Counted from the first letter of the stretch, positions 1 through 12,040 are shown. The stretch: DNA of 64,000 bases from Nectonema munidae (GCA_030549495.1 JAUIRK010000054.1:124001-188000); one strand, 5' to 3'. A program made the numbers and translations. Notes: generated by a model from the sequence alone, not told the origin.

Positions 1-1182
1 GAAGACGATTCAGCTTCAGGAGGATGATTTCGAGCGCTCTTGCCAACGATTCCCATTGGCTTAAGCTTGATGCGCGTTTTATGAGGCAGGATACCCTTGG
101 CCTTAACTTTCCCTCCCCCAAACACGCCTGCATGTGCCTCCTTTGTCAAGTGTGTGTCGAATTCTTCATGACGCGGTTTCCCCATCTTGCAGCTGACCTT
201 TGTCCCCACCACATCACAAGCCTCTTGAGCAAGTTCGTGAATTGGAGTATTGGACTTTTTGATTGTGATTTTAGTGATTGGCACAAACTCTTCGCCGTCC
301 TCATTTTTCTTCCGTCTCTTCTTCTCTTTTTGAATGGAAAATACTGCATTATTATTATTATTACTGTTGTTGTTGTTATCTTCCATCCGACGCACTCGCT
401 TCCGGTTGCTTTCGCAGGAACTACTACGTGGAGCACCCGCAGAAGCCAAGCTGTCGTATTCATTGGAGCAAACTTCTTTCTTGACTTCAAACGTTGCTAA
501 AGAAGCAGAAATGTCCACCAAGTTTTCGCAAAAACCAGTGCCTTCTCCGCTTTCTTTGATCTCGCGTTCAGCACTCGTTGCATCATTTAACTTATATTCA
601 CTTTTCACTTCACCCGATGATGGAATAACAGCATCTCTAAACTCCTTTGCTTCTTCCTGTAAAGAGGGATTTTGTTGAAGTTGTTCCGAATCACCACATG
701 AAATTTCATTTTTAAAAATATTTTTTACAGAAGAATCATCACATACATCTACTTCTATTTCTTTTTCTAATTTTTCGTTTTCTTTCATTTCGTGAAACTC
801 GATAGAATTTGAAACCTCACTGCTGTCGCCTTCTAGCATATCCATCGGGTTTGTGTCCGAAAAGCGGGGTTGAAATGAAAAATTTTCTATTTTTCTTTCT
901 TCTGGAAACATGTTTTCGTCACGGTCAGCATCACTCACTTCTTCCTCTATGAGAATGTTATTGGATAAAGCGGTAAAGTAAGATTTCTTAGACGAAAATA
1001 AATTTTGGATTTGAGAATTTAAGGAGAATATGTTTGCCGATCTGTCATTACTCAATTTTTCTTCATTATCAACCCCATTCATTGGATCCACTGAATGTAG
1101 AGATTGAAATGAGAGAGAATTTTTTGTATTCTTAATGATTTCTTTCATGATGTAGTGCATAGAAACGGGAATTGAAAATGTT
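1..1182 (-). CDS. MED1: MED1 exon 11 (acidic and lysine-rich tail, runs off the window)
   Basis: The frame is open without a stop from 1182 to base 1, giving 393 codons. It starts after a good acceptor (TTTTTATTCTTTAG, with a possible branch site upstream). One leading base completes an Arg codon begun by exon 10, giving QR-TFSIPVSMHYI, which matches vertebrate QR-CMSIPVTMRAI. After this helix the protein is low-complexity: acidic and serine-rich for about 250 residues, then a short Asn run encoded by AAC/AAT codons, then a KEKKRRKK patch. Next comes VPITKITIKK, resembling the IPKITIQIPK segment of vertebrate MED1, and near the edge KTRIKLKPMG, resembling its lysine-rich C-terminal motif. Such tails are disordered in MED1. 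Base composition is less AT-rich than the flanks. The six-frame plus-strand ORFs here are antisense shadows. Confidence 0.85.
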
Positions 1183-1342
1183 CTAAAGAATAAAAATGTA
1201 GAAGATATTATCATTCAATATCGATACATCAAAGCCTTTATGTTTATAGAAGTCTTAATAAAAATTAAGTAGTTTGTTTCCTACATTTTTATGTTGACGA
1301 ATCAAACATCTTTTCGATCATAGTTATCAGCTCTCTTCTCTC

Positions 1343-1538
1343 CAGTGACGTAGCTAGGCTGGCATAAGGGGCCGTGCCCATACTCCTATGTACGCATGGT
1401 GCCCCCATGAATCTTATGCGATATCAGTTTTTGAAAATTTCTCCAATGAAAGGATCAAGAAAGTATAAATAATGTTGCGCAAGTTTTTTGTTTTTAAATT
1501 GTGCCCCTTCTATCAACTTTTTTTTGGCTACACCACTG
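1343..1538. mobile_element. hAT-type MITE, 196 bp
   Basis: Left end CAGTGACGTAGCTA and right end GGCTACACCACTG form imperfect terminal inverted repeats of the CAGTGGCGTAGC type common in non-autonomous hAT elements. It is flanked by an 8-bp target duplication with one mismatch: CTTCTCTC at 1335-1342 and CTTCTGTC at 1539-1546. There is no coding capacity. The interior carries a 'gtgcccccatgaa' patch, and such C-rich patches recur in related repeats in this window. Confidence 0.7.
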
Positions 1539-2045
1539 CTTCTGTCTAATTTGCATTTAGAGTTAAATTAAAATAGTTTTCAATCGTTACGATTTTATAT
1601 CAATGAATATTGTTAGACTCGCGCTAAGAATTTTTTTTCAACAAAAGTTACAATCTTTATCACTACGTTTGCTACATTTTGTAACATTAAAAACTTTAAT
1701 TTTTTTCAAGTCAAGAAATTTTTTTCAATAGTTATTTGGGAATGAATATTTTGACTATCTATTCAGTTTAAAAGCAAGAATACTCTATTTTCTTAATATT
1801 TGAGCAGAGATATTTTTTATAATGTTCGATTGTTAAATTTTATAACTAACACTGTACATAATCAAATCACTTTTTTTAAGAAAATTTGTTGATTATTATA
1901 ATAAAAATATAATATCGAAACAAAATGTTTCCGTTGTTAAAAATGTACTTGATCTATTTATGACAGATTTTATTTGTAGATAGAAATATTCAAAAAAACG
2001 CAATGATTTTCTTTTCTCGTATACTTTGATTTATGTTAGTTTGGT

Positions 2046-2397
2046 CCTCGGACATTTCGCCCCATTATTTTCATAAGACAGTTCGTCCCATGGACAGTTC
2101 GCCCCATTATTTTCATAAGACAGTTCGTCCCATGGAAAATTCGCTCCATTATTTTCATAAGACATTTTGTTTCATGGACAATTCGCCCCGTTATTTTCAT
2201 AAGACATTTTGTCTCATGGACAATTCTAAAAAATTAAGAGATAAATTGATTAATTTGAAATAATTTAATAGAGATAAAATAAAAAAGAATATAAATTTTT
2301 TAATAATTTTACACATAATAAGCAAAGATGGATGAAACTAATAGCCTATAAGACAATTTGTCAGGGGGCAAATTGTCTATGGGGCGAAATGTCTCGA
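2046..2397. mobile_element. TIR element with internal 52-bp tandem repeats
   Basis: The left end reads CCTCGGACATTTCGCCCCAT. The reverse complement of the right end reads TCGAGACATTTCGCCCCAT, so the ends are inverted copies. Just inside the left end about 3.5 units of roughly 52 bp are tandem, each with 'cccattattttcataagaca' followed by a gtcc-catgga segment (2047-2225). The interior is AT-rich and non-coding. The 76-codon ORF across the array (2033-2263) is a by-product of the repeat length. The superfamily is not assigned. Confidence 0.55.
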
Positions 2398-3128
2398 TTT
2401 ACGCCCCTGACACAAAGTCCAAAAATATTTGCTGTTTTATAAAAATTTGTTTTGTATTTAAAAAATTGTCGTATGCTAAGTTTTTTAGCTTACTTTAATT
2501 AAATTTTAAATGTTTTAGATGAAGTTAACTATTTTTTTTACAAAATATCTTTATTTGACATATCTTTTTTAAAAATTTTAATTAATAATTTTTTGAAATT
2601 TTTTTTGTTTGGCATTTTTTCCTACTTTTTAATTGAGGGCATTTTTTCTCCGCACCATATTCGATATGCAAATTTAATTAAAATATTTTCACATGAAGTA
2701 TAGTATAATTCACCAATTTTGTAAAAAAAAATATAAAGTAGTCTTATAAATTTAGGATTTAGGTATGCGCTGAATACATTATATTTTAAAGGATTGCTTG
2801 AATATTTGGTCTCCCGTGGTATTTCCAGACCACTAATTTTGAAAATTGCAAGAAAAAAATTTCGCCCCCCCAATAATTTTGAGAATGTGCACCCCTGGTC
2901 AGTATAATGTTTTTCTAATAAATTTAAAATTATTTTTAAAGTGAAAAATGTTGATCGAATGTACAAGATTTGAAGCTATGAGGTAGCAAAATATGAATAG
3001 AAAGTTTGATATTTTTTGATTTTTTAAAGAATATTTTTCGATTCTTTGATTACAGAATTTTATTTTGATTATTTGATAAAATAAATTATTTAATATCGTG
3101 AAAAAATTAATAACTTATCTAACATCCT

Positions 3129-3468
3129 CTCCCCGAATGAGGTATATCAAATCTTACATCTAGCAAAATATGAACTGATAGGTTGGAGATGAATTATCGA
3201 GGTATACAGGTTGGAGATGAACCATCGTCTCCCCGAATGAGGTATATCAAATCTTACATCTAGCAGAATGTGAACAGAAAGTTGAACATTGTCTCCCTAG
3301 TTATTTGTACATGGAATAGAAACCATCGTAGTATACAGGTTGAAGATGAATCATCGTAGTATACAGGTTGGAGATGAATCATCGTAGTATATAGTTTGGA
3401 GATGAATCATCGTAGTATACAGGTTGGAGATGAATCATCGTAGAATACAGGTTGGAGAAGAATCATCG
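3129..3468. repeat. 28-bp minisatellite with duplicated flank
   Basis: Units of 28 bp (catcgtagtatacaggttgg plus agatgaat) run tandemly from about 3323 to 3468, five or more copies with few changes. A degenerate unit occurs at about 3180-3228. Upstream, a segment starting 'tctccccgaatgaggtatat' is present twice, at 3129 and again at about 3229, so a 100-bp higher-order duplication precedes the array. No coding sense. Confidence 0.75.
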
Positions 3469-5393
3469 TTGAGATATATATATCTATCTAAATATTCGTT
3501 CACTCTCGACAGATGAAGGTGACACTGACAAATATACCCTCACAGCTAACGTTAGGAGAACAAAATCATTCTTATTTGTTTTCCAGGACTAAAGCGGATC
3601 TTCTTTCTCCTCTACCACGGCCAAATTTTTGTATTTGTTGATTTCTTCATTTAGAGCTGCGCGTTCACTCCCTTTTTTTAGGCCTTCTTTTTCTTTATAT
3701 CAGAAAAGCATCTCGCTAAATTTAATTTAAAATCATCACTATTTTGTGGAGGGGCACCCATTGCACTCATAACCTTTAACATATCTAAAGTCGAATTTTG
3801 TATGCTTTCAGGAATAATCACTTATTTTAAGTTTAAATGTTTCGATACAAAATAGTTTTAAGCTGTAAAGATATTGAAAACGGTGTTGAGAAATTTGTAG
3901 CGTTTTATTGGTATCGAAAATGAAACAAAAAATATCTCGATATGGATACGAGTTGCCATACCACTTAAATCAAATTATATTAAAACATGGAAACATAAAT
4001 TGCTGTTACAACATAGGACACGCATACCGTGACGTTGTCAGGAATTTTTGTTCAGAAGGCACCAATGGCGCTCTACTGTATATAATATCTAAGTGCTTTG
4101 TCTGAAACTGAGATGGCCTATAACAGCTCGACTTCACATTTTTGCCCTATATTTCTTATTTTCCATTTGACGAGTAATTTTTTTTATAAATTTGCTTTCT
4201 TATTACTGCAGGTAGTAGGCCTATCAAGACAGATTTAAAAAAAATCAATAACGACACGCGCGAGTTTTTTTATTTTATTTTATAATTTCAGATTATCATT
4301 GGCTGTAGGCTCCTTAGCATAGATGAAGGAGCCCGGCACTAAGTCCCGACCAGCTGGCTACGTGGCTGCACCATGCAGGCGAGTTAACGAAGCAACTTAT
4401 CAGCGACGACCCATTTGAATGCCTTTTTCGTTTCTTTCGAAAAACACCCTTTTCTCCTAGCAGCGCATTGATTGGCCCATTTAGTAGCTCAACGATCTAA
4501 AACATTGATTTTTCTATCGTTAAACTTAATTTTTGTATGTGTAAATTAAGGTTTTTTTGCAACGTTTACAAAATACGTGATGCACGAGAAAATCTTGAAT
4601 TTTTATGTCGTGATGGCGAATCCAAAATCAACAAATACAATCTTTTTACAGGCATTGTTTTCTATATCGTAGACTGTGGTTATGCTAAAAATAAAAACCC
4701 TTTTAAAAACAACGGTCGCAACCACCATCTACAAACATCATCGCATTTTGGATCAGTCGTGATTAGTATAGGTCGTCCGTAGGTCTACGAATGACGGCAG
4801 TCTGTTATAATTTAATGCAAAAATATGTGAAGTCGGATACATAACTTCTAGATCGAATAAAAAATCTTCAGAATTTTTCATTTGAGTTTTAAATGATTTT
4901 ATAAAAGCCAAGGGCGCAACCACAAATTTTTGAAAAGTTTTATGCTACGGAAAAAAGCCTGAAACTCTGTTTTCAGAAATATTTTTCATATCACTAAAAC
5001 AGTATGTACATTTTGAAGGTAAGAAAGTTTTATAATCCTTGAATAAATTAGAGGAATATAGAACTAGAAGATATGGTCATTGATTAAATGAGAGCTTGTA
5101 AAGCTTAGCTGTGATGATAATGCTGGAAGATGTAAGAAATTCACAATAACATCCCTAAGATCAGATTTAATCGAGTATTGTATTTTTGATGCTGATATTA
5201 AAATTGGTTCTCTGATCTTACGAGAGGCAGGTGCGCGCTCACTGATTCCGCCCCTATACAGCACTTGCAATAAGAAAACAATGAGTGTGAAAAAATCAAT
5301 ACATTTATTCCATTTTGGGACATTCCAGCGCCTCATAGATGACTAAATGAGTGGCTGTATAGGGTTATAGAAAAATGATCTTCAATAACATAC

Positions 5394-5571
5394 CTTTGAA
5401 AAGCTTCTTGAATCAAAGCTTGAGAACAATGGAAGCAATCTTCAGAAGATTCATTAGGAAAGGGAGAAACAGAAGATCCGTTTTCTTCTTCATCTTCGGA
5501 GGAGGCGTGAGACACGGCAGGGTGGTGTATTGTGCATTCGATGCAAAGAGCCTCGCTTATCATCAACTCAA
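5394..5571 (-). CDS. MED1: MED1 exon 10
   Basis: This 178-nt exon carries two leading bases, 58 codons and two trailing bases. The acceptor is GCTTTCACATTTAG; the donor is CAAAG|GTATGT, a strong match to consensus. It encodes IELMISEALCIEC, then a Ser/Glu/Asp-rich stretch (SSEDEEENGS), then CFHCSQALIQEAFQ. The last part aligns with the vertebrate helix around DDFIAKVVQR, and the join to exon 11 reproduces QR followed by SIPV. The acidic insert between the two Cys pairs is not present in vertebrate MED1 as I remember it. Four cysteines (CIEC and CFHC) are spaced as two pairs, which may be chance or a small metal site. Confidence 0.8.
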
Positions 5572-6004
5572 CTAAATGTGAAAGCACGCAAATCAAGAAG
5601 CGCCTACGACACTCGCCATTTGTGTCAAGTCAATTTATATCAACCCTAGCGGAATCTTGAAAAGAAATCGCCTGCTTTCTTTCTTTTAATATTTTTGAAG
5701 TAGCCGATTCGCGTTTCTTGAAGCAATGGAGTGCTCCTCTTCCTAAGACGTGGAACGAATCAGGAGAATTGCCCCTGAGGACAAATACCTCTGAAGAGAT
5801 TTAAGTATATCTGTGCATCGGTATATATTGTCAATAGGTATGTATGTATGCCTAGATGTCTTTTGTGTCAGACGTGTATGAATACAAATAAATAGGAAAG
5901 TTTGTGTCCAGAGTGTCAAAAAATGTATGTACAATTACGCTAACACAAACTTTAACACAAATGATAATTCTACACTGATCATGATCCCGACAACAGGTTT
6001 CCAA

Positions 6005-6095
6005 CATTTTACACATCAAGGCCCATTTAGAAATTGGTTGAGCACTTGTCACTCAACTATTTTGCAAATTGAGGGATAGTCAAGATCAGAGGTAA
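6005..6095. repeat. Dispersed repeat, copy 1 of 2
   Basis: The segment 'acacatcaaggcccatttag' through the 'gatcagaggtaaag' end recurs at 22914-22998 in the same orientation with about 85% identity by eye. The second copy lies directly after a decayed hAT transposase fragment and ends in 'caggggtag', so this repeat is probably the 3' terminal part of that hAT family. Confidence 0.55.
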
Positions 6096-7423
6096 AGTGC
6101 GATTATCCGAATTCCAAGTAAGTCTGCGAACTTATATTCTATTATTCGAATTCCTTTCGATGCTAAATCTTCCCAAAAACTTTCTAAGGTTGAACTAAGG
6201 GGAGACAAAAAAATATTTTTAATCGATGACATTGGAACACGGGAAAATATTTTTATTTGAAAACATTATTGTGTTTTTTAAGGAATTGAAATTTACAAAT
6301 AAAATATACAAATATCTTTTAAGGATTTGAAAATGACAAACGATGAGACAGTGATAATAAATAATTAAAAATTTTCAGGTTATGCAATTTTCTCTTAGTT
6401 CAATAAAATTAAAAAATCTTGGGAAAAATCAATCTTAAAATAAAAGTTGAAAAGGTAAATACACTCAGAAATTTGTCATGCTTCATTTATATTTCATGCT
6501 AAATTTTTAATACTATTTTTTGTCTACGCGGAGGTTATGGAAAAGAAAGCATTGATACGGTGAGTATCAATATGCCTAAGCTTTTTTCATTATTTTCCCT
6601 ATATATCTTTACACTTTTTACCTTCAAATTAAAAAAAACAAATATTGAACTTAATAGACAATTCAGATAGTTGAATTTAAAGTTATTTGACGGTCAGAAG
6701 ATGTAATTATATCTTGGTTGGAGCTGGAGCCAAAGAGTCGGAGTCATTGACCCTTTCAGGAACAATGGGACAGAATTGTCCGAAAAATCGTTTGCTTAAT
6801 TTATATAAAACTTATTAAGAGAAGATAGAAAACGAATTCCTGAAAGGGCTTAAAAATTTCCAAGACCCTAATTGGAGTGTCATCATTAAATTATTTAGGT
6901 GACTTTCCATCTCAATTAAAAGGTTCATTTGCTTTAATGTGTGTCTTCTAAGGCAAATGAGAAGAATATTGAAGAAGAATAAAAATTTATTGTTAGAAGA
7001 CAAATTTAAAATGATTTAGAAGTCCCTAGAAAACATTCAAAGAAAAATTTTAAAGCAATTCTCATGATGAGTACTCAACATTTTAGAGAATTGCAACTTA
7101 TAGGATCAAAAAGATTACTTAAGTCAATAGACATGTATAATAGCGTAGTCAGATGTGGATAAATCAAATGTTAAGAAAACACACAACATATAGAACATGT
7201 AGGCGTTGGCCGAAGGTTATTTGGTTCAATTATTTAGATATATCAGCTTTGAATACTTATATCATTTTAGAAAATAATTTAAAAACCCAATCTTCATCAT
7301 CAGCCTTCAACATTTAAAAAAATTTAGTGGCAGGAGAACGGTACTTTCGCAAATATCTTTTCTTATGGCTGAAACTTCTATGAAAATACATCTTCAAAGC
7401 AAGAACATCTCTTCTGATGTAAA

Positions 7424-7562
7424 GGTACCGTGGGGTGTTTTCATCGAGAATGCATAATTGCGCCGCTAATATCGAACTATGAGGAAAGTAGGCCTGATGC
7501 GGGATCGAACCCAAGACCTTGAGTTATTGAAACCCGGTATCTAGCCAACCTTACTCACGCAC
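7424..7562 (-). mobile_element. tRNA-derived SINE (minus)
   Basis: Read on the minus strand, it has a box A-like TGGCTAGATACCGGG, a perfect box B GGTTCGATCCC, then a non-tRNA body ending in 'gaaaacaccccacggtacc'. A second copy at 50333-50463 shares head, box B and body ('catcaggcctactttc' and 'gaaaacaccccaggtatgcc'). This defines a family of about 135 bp. No poly-A tail or clear target duplication was seen. Confidence 0.75.
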
Positions 7563-8818
7563 AGATGTAAGATTAATTCTAAAATCTTATGGGATTTGAA
7601 AGCCGGAAGGTGTTGTTGTTTCGCCTATCAAAAAAGGGGGCCCATGCAAAGAAAAGAAAGAAGAGAGTTTTCCAAAGATGTTATTCATGTAGTCAAAATT
7701 GCTGCGATCAGAAGAAAAGAATTTTATGTGAAAATTGTTTCAGTGATATATAAATTTTATGTTTGTGTTTGCTTTCACATTTAAATCTTTATTTTTTCTT
7801 TCTTAATTTTTTTTTAAAATAAAGCCAAATTTATTTTAATTTTCAAAAAAAAAAAGAGAAAAGTTTTAATTTTTTTGATTACTCAATTATTATTGTATAC
7901 TTTTAGAAAATATAACACTCAACAGTTCCAAAAAACTACGTTTTATGGAAAAACATATTTACTTTTTCATTTTTCTGAAAAAAATTTACAAAATTTGTAA
8001 AAAGTTAAGAATTTTATAGATGGCGTTAAATCCCCATTTTTCATGATGACGCAAATATGTGAAAATATCAATCACATGATGCGAATTAAGATTTTTGAGA
8101 TCGGTTTTTGTAAGGATGATAAAACAACAATTCAGTCCCTCATCGTCTAACTAAACGGATCATTTTATCGGATTTAATTTTCTTTACTGAACAAAAAATC
8201 TTCAATTTGTAACATCTTAAAGGAAGCATTTTAAGCGAGGTGGGTTTGCTTGTATACTCAATATTTAGGTTTAAAATAATTCTAATATGTACATCGTAAC
8301 AATAAAAAATTCTAAAAACGTTTCACACATAGAGAGATAAATTATTGATGATCTTGTAAAATTAGTTGGGTTTTTCTTTCATTATTTCTCTAAAATTAAT
8401 TATTTGACTTTTAAAATATAAGAAAAATATAAAAATTAAGCTAAAAAAGGATCTAATTTAGTAGCTTCTTTGTAATTGTTATATTACTACTTGACATTTC
8501 TTTTATGCCCCATAAAATTCAAAATGTGTGGCCAGTGGGGCGTACACGCGACTCTTAGTCAACACTTTTCTAGTTGCGTGTCTGTGTTCACTTGCAAAAT
8601 ACATCTTAACCGTAATGAAATCACACTACTACTCACCCTAACTTTTGTCATCTCTTTATTGTAGTGTAATGAAAACACACGCTTACCTCTATATAAACTA
8701 TGCGTCCTCCAATAAACCCAACCTATTAATCAACATTAAATGATCCGTATATTTCGAGCGAACCGAGAAACGAATGGGCGACCACCGGCTAGTTCAAAAC
8801 AAAATTTCTATCCGTATG

Positions 8819-8925
8819 AAGGCGTGGGTCAGTAGGTTAACTACGTGTCTTAGGCTTTGAAACTCAAGGAGTCTGGGTTCGAATAGCACCAGATGGCGCC
8901 TTGCCCAATTTAACACTTGTTGTTG
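8819..8925 (+). mobile_element. tRNA-derived SINE fragment (plus)
   Basis: The tRNA-like head 'cgtgggtcagtaggttaact' is followed by a box B-like GGGTTCGAATA and 'agcaccagatggcgcc'. It does not fold to a real tRNA acceptor stem, so it is a SINE rather than a tRNA gene. It ends about 35 bp from the MED1 exon 9 donor, inside the intron. Confidence 0.55.
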
Positions 8926-8960
8926 TTTCAAGAAAATTCCTTTGATGAAAAAAGACTAAC

Positions 8961-9092
8961 TTGAAGACATGAGTTGAAGTAGAGGATGAATGAAGGTGAT
9001 GAGAAGAGAAGTTGACGAAATGATTGACACTTCAAAGGTGATGATGCATCTGATCCTACTCAAATTATGTGAAGAATCACGAAAAAGATCGC
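8961..9092 (-). CDS. MED1: MED1 exon 9
   Basis: This 132-nt exon carries two leading bases, 43 codons and one trailing base. The acceptor is TATGTTTGATTTTAG; the donor is TTCAA|GTTAGT. It encodes GDLFRDSSHNLSRIRC, then ITFEVSIISSTSLLITFIHP, which aligns with vertebrate LLQFEVCPLSESRFSVSFQHP. Phases fit exon 8 (one base left over) and exon 10 (two leading bases, making an Ile codon). The donor is weaker than consensus but is the only in-phase GT after the aligned block. Too short to stand out as an open frame. Confidence 0.78.
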
Positions 9093-10693
9093 CTAAAATC
9101 AAACATATAAAGTTAACAAAGAACGTTTCTATTCTTTATATAAAAATACTTAAAGTGTGAATACATCGAAATTCATTTTATTTATACAGTGTGAAATTCT
9201 TTATAGTCAGTTACACCACCTGTTCTCAAAGTGTTGCCTGTAGTCAAAGGATGGGTGAGAGACACGGGTTCCATCAGAAATGGTTCAAGTCAGCCATTCA
9301 AAAAGATATAAAAATGCTGATCTTAGCAATTAAATCCAAGACAATAAACTTCTCAATAAATTTCTTCACGCTACAATAAATACTTATTAAGTAGGGTCGA
9401 ACCAACATGCATGCAACTCATCGGCTCTTAAACTACTTTTCCGATTCGGCCAACATGAGTGAGTACACGTAAAACACATACTTTTCTAATGGTGCTACAG
9501 CACATTATCTTTCTTCACTTAGATGAATATTGTTAATATTGCAAGAAGATGTACAGATGATATTTAAGATATTTTTATTGAGCTTAGTTTTTTTGTAAAT
9601 AATTTTACAATGAAAAGTAAAAACAAACTACAAAACTGGAAAAGAAAAAGCAAAGATAACGAATCTCTTATTTCAATCAAAATGCTTTCTAACAATTTTT
9701 GAAAGGGTCGATGAGTGATAAAAAAAAAGGAGGTGATGACTTGGTCGAATTTATGATTTCTTGCGTCACAAAAATATTTATATATGACATTTCCACTTGC
9801 GTCAAACTCTTTTGAAAATTTATGCACACTCGTAAAACACACCTTTGCAATTTCGTCGCAACTTTAATATTTTAAACAATCTCTACACATCCTTGTATTA
9901 GCTCTTTTCAGAGAATCTGGGTTAGTGATGAGTTAAAATTTGAAATGACAGATTCATTGAAACGAAGCGTTCATTTTTTGTTTTAATAAAAGTATTGAAA
10001 TCAACGCAAAGTGAAAGCACATAAACATATGGTAATATAAGAACTGTAAATGATCGATGAGGCTGCACAAGGGATGATGAGTAAACACAACACTCATAAA
10101 AGTCTACCGCATGAATATTTTGGTAGATTTAAAGTGGAGATGTATCGGATATCCGCATTCGCATCGGCAGATGTGGATTACCTGCAAAAATTTTATATCC
10201 TCTTAACATTTAAATTTCAACATCCGTAATGCGCATCCACAATTTTCAAACATTTTCCTTTTTTATACAAAAAAATATACAGTAAAGTTTTTTTTCGGAA
10301 TTTTTCAATGTTTACTTTGTCCAAAATTTTTATGATAAATACGTCCTTTATGAAAGCACATATACATCGTATCTTTTCTCTTAAATTTTAGGAAGTATAG
10401 AACTTGCGTTTACATATAATAGCAACTATGACATCCGCATTCGCACCCGCCAAAAACATTAATTCTAACACAAAAATTCTCTAATTTAAAGTAAAACCAT
10501 TCCAAATATAGGAATTAAAGCAGCATAGACCATTTTTAATGTTAGGCGAGATGGGATGTGTGCTATCTCAAAATTCACACCTTAGCACATAGATAATAAA
10601 TAATCAGAGTCCATAAGTAAAAGTATTCATCAACCCGATATACAGGCTATTGCGCTGCACGTTTGGTTTAGACCGGTTTGAGTGTAATGTTAC
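9093..10693 (-). other. MED1 intron 8
   Basis: A 1.6-kb AT-rich intron. A short segment at about 9205-9260 ('cacctgttctcaaagtgttg') resembles a hAT terminus, but no partner end is visible. Nothing else was recognised. Confidence 0.5.
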
Positions 10694-11003
10694 CTTTGTC
10701 CTCTTGAAAGCAGCTCGAAAGAAGAGTATTGAATAGAGCCTGTCGACGCAAAAGTAACAAGATTTTGGGGATGTGAGTTGGATGTGTAAATGCGATCTGA
10801 GAAACGGTAGAGCCAACAAAGCAATCGCCATTAACGAAAAAGTACGAATGACTTTGTTCTGGCATAATCTGTACAAAATATAAGATATCTTTGTTTATCA
10901 ATGGAACGAAAGTGGCCTCTTTCAACGCATAGAGGTCTGTAAGAGCTTTCAAAGGGTTGGCAAGTGACGAGAGGTCTATCAATGGATGGAGAAAAGCATT
11001 CAA
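10694..11003 (-). CDS. MED1: MED1 exon 8 (core of the conserved domain)
   Basis: The largest internal exon, 310 nt: 103 codons and one trailing base. The acceptor is GTATGTTTTCTTTAG; the donor is GACAAAG|GTAACA. It encodes LNAFLHPLIDLSSLANPLKA, then MPEQSHSYFFVNG, then VSQIAFTHPTHIPKILLLLR and RQALFNTLLSSCFQ. These align in order with vertebrate IPLFETQ-APLYEL, LPGQQHCYFLN, VSKITFQHPGRVPLILNLIR and HQVAYNTLIGSCVK. This is the strongest single match in the gene. The in-frame stop just upstream of 11003 forces the exon to start at or after this acceptor. A second acceptor at 10976 (CCATTGATAG) could give a shorter form. Confidence 0.9.
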
Positions 11004-11926
11004 CTAAAGAAAACATACCTTTCAACTTACTCACTGCAGAGCAAATATTTTTACAGAAAAATTTTTCTGAATAAAAAATTTAAGGGGGATAACAAAAATT
11101 AAAATATTTTTGTACGCCTTTAGCATGTAGACTTTATGAAAATGATATTTTTTTATTACTTATTATTAATTTAAAAATATTCTTTAGTTATATTCACAAA
11201 ATAAAACTGTCGCTTTTACAACAATTAGTCGAGGCTGGAAAAATGACAAATTAACTTCCACGTTCAATATACAAGAATATTGGAATTAGTAAATAAAAGT
11301 GGGCTTAGTTAGTCATCATGAAAAAAGGAAAGAAAGCGCCTTTAAAGATAAATTTTGGCGCACTATGGTCACCAACAGATCATGACGCCGTTGGCAAATT
11401 AAGTGCGAGGAAAGAAAGTCAGTACGAGGAAGTATACGACAACACGATTAGGAATGAATGAAGGGAAGGGTCGAGATGAGGGGCGTTATTAAGAGAACAT
11501 CTGGACCTAACATGGAGTGTGGGAATCTTTTTATCAAGTGAGAAGGAACTAACAGGATCATAGCATATACAGTAAAACCTCAATAATAAGGACACTCATA
11601 GAAACAAGCTAAAATGTCCACAATAACGAGGTGTCCCTTTTATCAGGATTGGTCTGCATGACTTATACAGCACACAATCATTCTTTAGGTGAATAATGTT
11701 GCGCGTTCCTTAATCTTGGTGGAAATAAATGAAACTGTATAAATTTTATTACAATAAAATCAAACGAAAAATATAAAAATTAAACAATGTGAGTGAAAAT
11801 CAGGAATTTTTACGTCTGAAAACTCGGATAACTTTGTTTGTTTGAGAATATTCTTGCTGACAACTTCTTCGAATTGGCTTTCTATTGAAGATAGAGCAAC
11901 AAAAATATCATTCAATCGTTTATTAA

Positions 11927-12040
11927 CCGGTTATCGACATATGTCGACTTTACAAAAATATGAATCGTCTGCTTTTATAAATGCTTTTAAATCTTCTGCT
12001 TTACATTAGATATCGTCTGCTTATTCTGGCCGATAACGGG
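11927..12040. mobile_element. TTAA MITE (piggyBac-like), 114 bp
   Basis: TTAA flanks the element on both sides (11923-11926 and 12041-12044). Ends are CCGGTTATCGACATATG and the inverted GGCCGATAACGGG. The interior contains 'gaatcgtctgcttttataaa' and 'ttacattagatatcgtctgc', both shared with copies at 37881, 39104, 40420, 51901 and 54589. TTAA duplication with CCC/GGG ends is the mark of piggyBac-mobilised elements. It lies against the 3' end of a Tigger remnant. Confidence 0.75.

Larger units (their letters stand above)
1183..5393 (-). other. MED1 intron 10, repeat-filled
   Basis: A 4.2-kb intron between exons 10 and 11. It holds a hAT-type MITE (1343-1538), a TIR element with internal tandem repeats (2046-2397) and a minisatellite with duplicated flanks (3129-3468). 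The remainder is AT-rich sequence with no supported coding. A small poly-C patch near 2866 is followed by 'aataattttgagaatgtgcacccctgg', a motif also seen near 31050 and 46240. The 81-codon plus ORF at 4537-4782 resembles nothing I know. Confidence 0.7.
5572..8960 (-). other. MED1 intron 9
   Basis: A 3.4-kb intron. It holds one copy of a dispersed repeat (6005-6095), a minus-strand SINE (7424-7562) and a plus-strand SINE close to the upstream exon (8819-8925). The rest is AT-rich with homopolymer runs, and nothing else is recognisable. Confidence 0.6.

Noticed and set aside
24-678. Plus-strand open frames of 68-158 codons at the left edge
   Set aside because: They are antisense to the 393-codon MED1 exon 11 frame; poly-Leu and poly-Val runs come from the AAC/AAT repeat.
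8821-8900. Possible tRNA gene with a box B
   Set aside because: The ends do not form an acceptor stem and the family is dispersed; it is a SINE head.
9564-9842. Minus open frame of 92 codons in the MED1 region
   Set aside because: No alignment to the expected MED1 segment; exon 9 at 8961-9092 supplies that block in phase.
10604-10876. Second minus frame overlapping MED1 exon 8
   Set aside because: Shadow of the exon in another frame with no conserved block.
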